From contig JABYQQ010000004.1 of the NCBI GenBank assembly GCA_022605405.1, positions 806,001 to 870,000 of the forward strand: a DNA stretch of 64,000 bases, read 5' to 3'. The notes beneath the pieces are model-generated. The model did no database searches. It worked only from the letters and a program-made list of their open reading frames with translations, and had not been told where the DNA came from. This stretch comes from Earliella scabrosa (lineage: Eukaryota; Basidiomycota; Agaricomycetes; Polyporales; Polyporaceae). Position numbers and translations under genes: made by a program. Positions 56,199 to 64,000 of this stretch are shown here, in pieces (the first letter of the stretch is position 1; every line of letters starts with the position of its first letter).

Positions 56199-56794
56199 TG
56201 TAGTTCGGGACCGATTAGCACTTTGAAGTTTGTTACGGTAATAGTACTCTATCGAAGTCTATGTGTGCATGCAACGCGGCGAGAATGAAGGCGTCACAAA
56301 GTTCACTATACTCTCCAAACGCGAATGCAGGCTTCCTACGATGATGCCCACGAGTTGGATATAGCAGGACAATCATACGCAACAGCCTGGAGTCCATGCA
56401 CACGAGCCTCACGTTTATTCCGAGGCAAGGGCTTCGCAGCGCTGCGTTCGCTTCACGGTGTCACACATGTCGGACACGATTTCCACTGACTGGAGGCATG
56501 CATAGTATACCTGGCAGTGGCACCGCGATTTCCCAGTCAGACATTTTTGAAACAGCAAGATATATTATCTGGAGTGTCTAGTACGAATAGAAGCAGTGAA
56601 ATTTATGCATACTTCGCCGGGTGTATGTATGGTAGGCGAAGACGCAATGGTCGTCCCTCGTCAAGCATCTTGTGTGCGTCTTAAGCGCGTCTTGAAAGCA
56701 GCCTCGTTCGGTTCAGCGCTTGTTGCGCCTCTCTCCGCTCCGCTCATCTCGACGCCTGTATCGTGAGGATCGGCCGTCATCGGAACCAGGAGCC
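56199..56794. other. Intergenic within the KDZ element
   Basis: About 600 bases between the RNase H1-like gene and the transposase start. It is less GC-rich than the genes and contains no recognisable frame or repeat. The right half presumably holds the transposase promoter and leader. Confidence 0.45.
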
Positions 56795-59700
56795 ATGAGT
56801 GGTAGTAAGCGCAAGGGCCCAACGGGGGCTCATAAATCGAAGAAGGCCAAATTCCAGATGTTTGATATGCCCAACCCCGCTGCTTCGTCCTCTCACCTGC
56901 CCGACGCCGTTACGGTCGAGAATATCACATACCATAAGACGGCATCCGGACGGACAGGCGCACGTTCGGACGTCCAGCAAGTCCCTCTGAATCCACTAGA
57001 GCAGCTGTTCAACAGCGATATCATCAACGGAGATGCAGCTGGGACCGACGATACCTCGATGCGAGAACTCGAAGAAGCCATTATGAACGGGTTCCCAACG
57101 GCGCAGGCCGAGGGGTTAGAAGGAGCCGCAACAGAGCAAGTAGAGAAGTCTGCGGCCAAGCGTCGCAAACGCACGGAACAGCGAGCTGCGGTACGATAGT
57201 GACCTTGGTATATAAAGGTCTCGATGAAACTCACACTCCTTTGGCATGCGCACACTTCCGACTACAGAACAAACTACGAGCTTGGCTCCCTGCGCGCCAG
57301 GACTTCCTCGATGAGCTCATAGCCTTCAATGGCTGTGAGGAGCCTCTCGAGAACGGTCAAGTAGTATGCTCGATGTGCCAGGAGCGCATCGCGACCATCC
57401 GCTGTGAAGACTGCTTCCGGCGACCCATCCGGTGCACGACATGCGTCCTCGAGTGCCACGGTCAAGATCTTCTCCACCGACTTGAGGTGAGCTCCCTCGT
57501 CATCTCACTGAGTGGATTTGCGTCGCTCACAGTTTACTCCAGGCCTGGGATGGTGTCAAGTTTGTTCGTACGTCTTTGGAGACACTCGGGCTCAAGGTGC
57601 AAGTCGGACACGACGTCGGTTCTTGTCCTCATCCCACCCCAATCGCCCGTCGTGTTGTCGTCTGCGACTCCACAGGGATACACGTCCATCGTGTTCGATT
57701 CTGCAAGTGTCTTGACGAGACGAACCAGCATACCACCGAATGGCGTCAGCTCATCCGCCTCGGATGGTTCCCAGCAACTCTGGACCGCCCTGCCACCGTG
57801 TTCACCTTCCGCCTCCTCAAAACATTCCAAGAACTGAACTTTCAAGGCAAGACCAATTTGTACGACTACTGGAAGAGCATCGAGAGGATCACCGACAATT
57901 CAGGAGGCGCGGATGTCTTCGTGAGGTTCCATGACGTCATTCCTCTCGTCTCTGGACTTACTTACGTCTTGTCTCGATGATACGTAGAACCGGTACAAGC
58001 AGCTCTCGCATGCGGTCCGAATATGGCGGCACCTTCTCATGCTCAAGCGTGCAGGGCGCGGTCACAATCCGGCAGGTGCAGCTGCGACTGGACCCGGAGA
58101 ACTAGTGGTTGAGTGTCCCGCGTGTCCGCATCCTGGGAAGAACCTTCCCGACGACTGGGAAAGTGCGCCGCCGGAACAGAAGTGCGATTATCATCTACGT
58201 TACTGGGTGTACCGACTAACATATCATGTCATCCAGATGGCTGTATACTCTATTTCTCATGATCGACGCGAACTTCCGTGCGCGTCTGAAGGATCGCGGC
58301 TTCGACGACACGGAGCTCGCCCCCGGATGGGCATATTACGTCGAGGAGAAAGCATATCAGGCACATCTCTCCGGATGTGCGGATCAGAAGGCCGAGGTCG
58401 GTAACGTTGATGTCATCGGAGCGCCGAAATATGCTGACCGCGTCCTACCGTATCTCAACAGGACAACACATGCTCCGCGGAGCACAAGGCCATACTGAAG
58501 GCGAACCTTCGTAAAGAAGGCTACATCGCGTCCGGAATCGGCGCGGTATTGTGTGCGCGTCACGCTCTAGTGAGGAAGAACGGGGTCGGAGATATTCAGT
58601 ACGGCGAAAAGTATGTCCTAGATGCTCATCTTCGGCGATCACACTGACACCCGATCATCAGGTACGCCAACATGGACTACCTTGTCTTCTCGACCCTCAT
58701 AGGCCTCATATTGGCGCTCCTCATCTCATACGACATCGCGTGCCAATGGTGCAAAAACCTTTTCGCGCGCATGGAGCAGCACTTCCCCCCGCACATGCAT
58801 ATTGATCGCTCGAAGGTCAAAGACATCCGATTCGCGATCCCGAAGAAGCATTTCCGGGTGCATGGTGGTGAGCCGCACTCGCGCTGGTCTCTCAACCTCT
58901 TACGGTGGGTCGGGCGAACGTACGGCGAGTGGATTGAGGCGCACTGGTCGCACATGAATCCGTTGGCGACGAGCACTCGGGAAATGGGCCCCGGAATGCG
59001 CCACGAAGTCTACAACGACCATTGGGGTGCCTGGAACTGGCAGAAGACGATCAGCTTTGGTGAGTGCCTGTGACGTCTTCCCGCGGGTCTGATGAGCTCA
59101 TGCCCCAGCCGTAATTCAGGCCTCGTCATGCTTCGGGCCCTCCAGGAGGCGTGCGAGTTTATGGACAAACAATGCAAGATCCATGAGGAGTACTCGGCGA
59201 AATTTTCGGACAAGACTCGTGCGTCGTGGGAAGCTATGCTTGATGCATGGCACGCTGACCCGAGTCAGCCCGATCCCCATGAGGAGCCAACGACCGGTGC
59301 GTTCTAGGCTCTCGGAACACGGCTATTGATCTGATCATTCCGTCTCATAGCGATCTCTGTAGCGAGCGTCAAACTGGCGCTGAACGAGGAGGAAGCTATT
59401 GAGGCGGCAGCGGGGAAGCTCCCCAATCACGACGTCACACCGGGAGTGTTGCTGCAGGTCGGTTTGGAGTTGGAAGATCGACAGTAAGTGGGCGTGCTAC
59501 ACATATGCCTCCAACTATGGAGTTAAGGCTGACGACTGCTCTCTCCTGATAGGCGAGCCCTACGACTGCGCTCTGTCACCGGGCGCAGTGTCTCGGATCT
59601 CGCCGAGCAACAACAGAAGCGAAACGTCCTCATGCGGTGTATCGAGCTCTGGCAAGGGATCCAGGATATTCACATGCCCATGGTGGCCGCCCTCCGAGCA

Positions 59701-60681
59701 TCCGCATCAGATCCTTCCGCCTCCGATCTCGACTCTCCGCGCGCACCGACGAAAGCCGAGAACGTCAAGCTGTGGCTCCCGTCGGCTTTGCCCGAGCACA
59801 TGGCGTCGACGGAAACTCTCTCAGGCTTGCGCCAGAAGGAGGCCCGGTTACGGCTTGCGCAGATGGCGGACGCACTCGCTGACATCCGACGCATCCGCCG
59901 TGTTCTAGCTGCCATCTCCGAGTTTCAGAAGCTCAACGTACATGGCACTGGTCAGCGTGCCGTTACCCGCAACCTCGGCCTCTACGACCGCTTTCTCACT
60001 AAGCAGAAACGCTCAGTGCAGCGGTATCGTGACGCGCGAGTGGCGATGCAAGCTCTGGAGCCTCACGGGAACTGGCTGTCGACCTACAAGCCTCTTCTCG
60101 ACTCCGATCTTCGCGGACCGCGGCGCGATGAAGATGATGTCATTACCAGCGAGGGGCGGTACGAGATCAGCTGGATCTGGCTAACACCGCAATCGGACCG
60201 CGCCCCGAGCGACCAGGCGCGACCGGCAACCGACGAGGAGTTCATTGAGACAATGCGCTCAGAATGGGCTCGTTCTAAAGCACGCGCAGACCGGTGGACT
60301 GAGGAGAAGAGGCTCCTCTTGGAGGAAATGCGGCGAATCCTCGCCTATTTCGAGTGGAAGGCCGGGTGGTGGCGCGATCAGAGCGCGCGCCGCTCGGATG
60401 TCTCTGAGCGCCTTCGGCGAGGACTGACTATCTATGCAGAAGAACAGGCAAACGTCTTCGAGAACCTGGCAGCTCGGACAGCTTCGTTCTGGGTGAATGA
60501 GCTGAAGGAGATTGGTCCGCTACCGGAGTGGATCAAGCCATACGAGAAGTATGCTCGGAAGGTCCGTCCCCCGCGCCGCGGGGGCGTGATGGACAGTGCT
60601 GCGGATGGCGGGGCTGAGGCAGACGGTTCATCGTCGGATTCATCTGCGGGCGGTGACGATAGCGATGTAGACAGTATGTGA
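56795..60681 (+). CDS. KDZ transposase with CxC2 cysteine cluster
   Basis: DDE-type DNA transposase of the Kyakuja-Dileera-Zisupton class, common in mushroom genomes. The basic N-terminus MSGSKRKGPTGAHKSKKAKF is followed by the typical block ARQDFLDELIAFNGCEE. Next is the CxC2 zinc cluster CSMCQERIATIRCEDCFRRP, continuing CTTCVLECHGQDLLHRLE. TEWRQLIRLGWFPATLDRPA and TFRLLKTFQELNFQGKTNLY are family hallmarks. The catalytic core has ILALLISYDIACQWCKNLF, the KKHFRVHGGE block, EAHWSHMNPLATSTREMGPG and NDHWGAWNWQKT. The C-terminal part is helical (QQQKRNVLMRCIELWQGIQD) and ends in an acidic Ser/Asp tail. Introns are short. No internal stop was found in the joined exons, so it may be functional. 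A 57-bp-repeat terminal region follows 400 bases downstream. Confidence 0.9.
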
Positions 60682-61075
60682 GCCGAGAATGTCTGAAAGA
60701 TAGTAACAATGCAATTTGTATGTGTTCCATCGATACACTGACGCTTATTACTGGGCAATAAGACATCTAAAGCGGGGCAGGGCGTCGGCGCTTCTGCACC
60801 GCATTGTGAGTCATTTGTGACCCTCTCGCGCGCAGTCTATAGTGTCCTCTATTCACCACCGTTCAACATGAAACTTTGCGTGATAGTTGCCAAATGTATG
60901 GGTAATGTGCTGCTGAGATTTGATTTGAATTCATCAGATGATGGGCTAGCTATGTATGAAACTGTATACCTCGGAAATGGCAAATAAGTGGAATAGGTGG
61001 CATAAGCACACCAATGGGGTCACAATCAGGGCTTGCTATCCACTCTGATGTGATATCTTCCACAGTATGCTCTGC

Positions 61076-61878
61076 ACACTATACCCAAAACATGGTGTAT
61101 CCCAGAAGCACTAAATCAAATATAGATTTGCAGTGAATATATTTAGGAGCCGGTGGCAGATTACTATACAATTATCCGGGCTGGACAATATATTCACTGT
61201 ATATCACAAACAATTCACAAGAATCTAATCTGCCAGCTGATATAATCGGCGTCCACAGTATCACAATTGATTCACAAGAATCTAATCTGCGGGCTGATAT
61301 AATCGGCGTCCACAGTATCACAATCGATTCACAAGGATCTAATCTGCGGGCTGATATAATCGGCGTCCACAGTATCACAATTGATTTACAAGGATCTAAT
61401 CTGCGGGCTGATATAATCGGCGTCCACAGTATCACAATTGATTCACAAGGATCTAATCTGCTGGCTGATATAATCGGCGTCCACAGTATCACAATTGATT
61501 CACAAGGATCTAATCTGCCGGCTGATATAATCGGCGTCCACAGTATCACAATTGATTCACAAGGATCTAATCTGCGGGCTGATATAATCGGCGTCCACAG
61601 TATCACAATTGATTCACAAGGATCTAATCTGCTGGCTGATATAATCGGCGTCCACAGTATCACAATTGATTTACAAGGATCTCATCCATCGGTTTTACAA
61701 TGTTTCTACAACAGCTGTATATCACAAAGAGTTTCACAACAGGAGGCTGGCAGGCTGTTGTACAACGGTCAGCCTGTAATACAGAAGCCCAGGGGTTGTA
61801 CAACAGGGCACCATGAAATACACAACATATGTGCCAGGTTTGTGGTATTTTGTAATACAAAAGTGGTGACCACTGGTG
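61076..61878 (+). repeat. Terminal repeat of the KDZ element with eight 57-bp units (array 2)
   Basis: Eight tandem 57-bp units with the same consensus as the array near 38 kb, then the same unique segment ending tggtgaccactggtg at 61878. AGGAGTT (61879-61885) follows and pairs with aactcct next to the other array as target-site duplication. Inner ends of the two arrays also share the gccggtggcag block (61149 and 37712). This is the right terminal repeat of the KDZ transposon. Confidence 0.88.
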
Positions 61879-62026
61879 AGGAGTTGACGAGTACAGAACG
61901 ATTCGCGGAGGCAGAGAGCTGAGGCGAGGACATTGAGATGACGGATTTGGGAGGGGAAGGGTGCTTCATGGGTTCGCCTTGTCCTTCCGGGAGCTGCGCT
62001 AGGGTGCGCTGGATGTAGGCTGGCAT
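61879..62026 (-). pseudogene. Gene Y, N-terminal part
   Basis: The start at 62026 (MPAYIQRTLAQLPEGQGEPM) runs into Ser-rich sequence and is cut at AACTCCT by the end of the KDZ element. The frame continues at 38386 on the other strand. The first 50 residues show no signal peptide or domain. An alternative upstream ATG at 62126 lies in another frame. Confidence 0.55.
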
Positions 62027-62352
62027 ATATGAAACGATGGATAGCTGCGCGCAACGACAGCAGTTCGAGATAGGGATGCCAGCGAGAGTCGAGCAACGAG
62101 ACAGAAGCGTCGAGATTTGGAGGCATGGCGGGCAGATGGGAGCAGACGAGTGGCTAGCCCGAGTTGAACAAAGGGATTTGGCGGCTGGCCGGACCAGCGG
62201 CGAACGGCAGCATTTGGCGAGCGACAGCGTTTTTGGTGTCTATGTTACCCTCCTCGAGTCTCGACGTTCAACACTGAACACACACGGTCTCAGCCCGCAC
62301 AGTAGGGAGAATACACGGAAGGCTTCGGGGTTATATACAAGTACAGAGTTCG
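62027..62352. other. Intergenic, presumed 5' region of gene Y
   Basis: About 330 bases between gene Y and the F-box/LRR-like gene, both on the minus strand. It should hold the gene Y promoter and the 3' end of the next gene. No repeat or other gene is seen. Confidence 0.4.
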
Positions 62353-63667
62353 TCAATCGTCATCAAAAGTCATGACATGGTAGGGGTCCGGCTCCGACGT
62401 CCAAGTTCCTGTCCACACCCCGTCCTCCAGTTTCCACTCGCTAAGTATCCCACCGCGATCGTATACGCGCTGCCAGACGGTGATGTGGCGGAGAGTCGGA
62501 TGGGGGTCGTTTACGTCAACCCACTGTTGGAACATCTTGCGCTCGGCGTTCCGGCTATTGGGCGCACTGGTCAACGCGCCAGCAGTTCGGATGACCAGTC
62601 GTTCGAGGTGCGGCAGCTGCTTCAACGCAGAGATCCATTGGGTCCGATCACTCCAAGGACGCGCCTTGTGCTTTTGACCCTGAAGGTACGTGAGCATGAA
62701 TTGGACGTTGCCGGAAGGACTGTACACACCGGCGCCTTGCACTTCTCAATCAATTTGAGGTTGCGGAGGTAGCGGAATTTCGCCGCAACCTTGCGCAAGA
62801 TAGCACCGTCTTCAGGCTTGAACTCTGCAGTGAGGACATAGATCGCAGGGGGTGCCACGGGTATCTTCGTGATGACCGCAGAAGAAACAGTACCAGGGCG
62901 GCCGCTGTCCAAGCGAAGCCGGGTGATAGCTTCGTGAACGAGATGGGGCGCGCATTCGACCGGGCAGCGAATGTCGGTAACATGGTCGACATCGATCGAC
63001 GCAAGGGCGCACTTGACTGACCTCCCACACGAGTCTATGGATAAAGCACGCAGCCCGTAATGAGCAGCTACGAATGGCACCAAGACTCGGTGAGGCATGT
63101 TGGTCTTGAGTACCGTGACGAAGGGCAGGCGGGCGTTGAGGAGCGATGTAAGGGGGAGGGGGGGCGTTAAGAACAGTTCCAGGATGGAAATGTTTGGCAT
63201 CAGCGAGAGAACTGCCGAGATGGAGTTCTCCACGATATGCCGCTCCATTGCTGCGATCGACAGCGTGAGTCGGAGATGAGTAACGGCGGCGCCATACTCC
63301 GGTTTTATAAGCGCCACTTCAACGAAGGCAATCAAGTCCTTCAGAGAGGAGAACGCCCGCATATCCTGTGGGGACAGTGTCAACGATACGTGCAATAGAT
63401 AGGACGTCCGTTGAATATACTCGCCTGAAGTGGCATGACGGCGGCGGCCTGCGAATTGGTGTCAGTAACTCCGACCTCCGACTGGAGGAGTAAAGACGTA
63501 CTGCCTCGATAACACTGCGCTGCTGAGAACGGGTGACAACCATCGCAAACGGTCGATGTGCGGATGAGATTGGGATGCGAGAGAGGAGTCGATTGGAGTA
63601 AGAGGTAGAGTTGTCTGAGGGAAGGGGCGTGTTTGAGCGTACAAAGGCCATTGACGACCGGCGTCAT
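62353..63667 (-). CDS. F-box/LRR-like basidiomycete protein, possible frameshift
   Basis: Leu-rich protein of the type abundant in mushroom genomes, usually annotated as F-box-like substrate adaptors of SCF ubiquitin ligases. The start at 63667 gives MTPVVNGLCTLKHAPSLRQL. One or two introns near 63380-63510 lead to FSSLKDLIAFVEVALIKPEY, then LSLMPNISILELFLTPPLPL and AALSIDS-like repeats in the style of irregular LRRs, ending LRNLKLIEKC. The next conserved part (VYSPSGNVQFMLTYLQGQKH...LKQLPHLERLVIRTAG) is in another frame from about 62740, with no room for an intron. This means one missing base (mutation or sequence error). The C-terminus is acidic (FDDD). No canonical F-box is visible. Confidence 0.6.
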
Positions 63668-63770
63668 GAGGCGTAAGTCCCGCCGCCGACTGTTACGACG
63701 GTTACGGTCACGGTCACGGTCACGCCCAGCCCGTTCTTTTTCATCTTTCCTTTTTCGGCTCGACGGTCTC

Positions 63771-63915
63771 GCCCCAGTCTCGACCCCTTCCCTTTACGGT
63801 TAGCTCCGTTCCCCCGGTCCAGCCCCAGTCTCGACCCCTTCCCTTTACAGTTAGCTCCATCCCCAGTCCAGCCCCAGTCCAGACCCTTCCCCGTTACGGT
63901 TTAGTCCCGATCCCC
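63771..63915. repeat. Minisatellite, three units of about 50 bp
   Basis: Three head-to-tail units start gccccagtctcgaccccttc and contain ccctttacggttagctcc; the third is more diverged. A shorter run of ggtcac precedes it near 63700. The window end is C/T-rich without a gene. Confidence 0.7.
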
Positions 63916-64000
63916 ATCGCTCCGTGTACTTCCAGCCCTGGCTAGCCTCCCCCACCCAGACCCAGTCTGGATCCCCTCACCGGCTAGCCCCCTCTAACCC

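Noticed and set aside
35479..61878. TET/JBP-type dioxygenase cargo, known beside some fungal KDZ elements
   Set aside because: No sequence resembling that domain is present in any of the genes of this element.
63680..64000. Telomere or subtelomere at the right edge (ends ctctaaccc)
   Set aside because: Only a single taaccc at the cut end; the repeats before it are a 50-bp minisatellite, not telomeric units.

Overview
The window is nuclear DNA of a filamentous fungus, most likely a mushroom-forming basidiomycete (Agaricomycetes). The evidence is genes broken by many short GT...AG introns, GC-rich coding sequence, a KDZ (Kyakuja-Dileera-Zisupton) transposase with its CxC2 cysteine cluster, a Tnp2/CACTA-type transposase and a Copia element. 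All intron-exon structures were read by eye; exact ends are given only where the frame closed.

Left part (1 to about 24 kb) is ordinary chromosome with some decay. It holds a secreted S10 serine carboxypeptidase (976-4088, -), Mediator subunit MED4 (6101-8078, +), a PB1 plus multi-ZZ zinc-finger protein related to NBR1 autophagy receptors (8431-12317, -), and a small conserved 116-aa protein (13040-13563, +). Then come a carnitine acyltransferase C-terminal relic, a poor 2.4 kb stretch, a fungal protein-kinase-like protein (18062-20114, +), a possible HNH-like protein (20532-21331, +) and a decayed ferric reductase (22130-23930, -). Small elements are scattered between them: two MITE-like inverted-repeat elements, another inverted-repeat pair, and two tRNA-derived SINE candidates sharing one tail.

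Right part (about 24.5 to 62 kb) is a nested transposon island. A complete, young Copia element (25437-31971, LTRs 580 bp, TSD CACGC) sits in older transposon-like sequence. Two nearly identical foldback elements of about 3 kb (32497-35478 and 51304-54359) have arms of about 1.33 kb. Between them lie the C-terminal half of a gene (X), a 57-bp repeat array, the C-terminal half of another gene (Y), a Tnp2-type transposase gene and a proline/glutamine-rich gene (Z) that carries a 3.2 kb insertion. Beyond the second foldback element lie the N-terminal half of X, a gene with an RNase H1 N-terminal-like domain, the KDZ transposase, a second 57-bp array and the N-terminal end of Y.

The main result comes from the target-site duplications. 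Each foldback copy has mismatched flanks, but the four flanks pair crosswise as perfect 7-bp duplications (CCACTCT and TCTTGCA/TGCAAGA). The segment 35479-51303 is therefore inverted relative to the state at insertion, by recombination between the copies or by misassembly. Undoing the inversion by reasoning rejoins genes X and Y in frame. It also brings the two 57-bp arrays into inverted orientation as the long terminal repeats of one KDZ transposon of about 10.4 kb (three genes, CACC...GGTG ends, 7-bp TSD AGGAGTT) that had landed in gene Y. The foldback elements share the CACC...GGTG ends and 7-bp TSD, so they are probably non-autonomous passengers of the same transposition machinery. The window ends with an F-box/LRR-like gene (62353-63667, -) and a short minisatellite.
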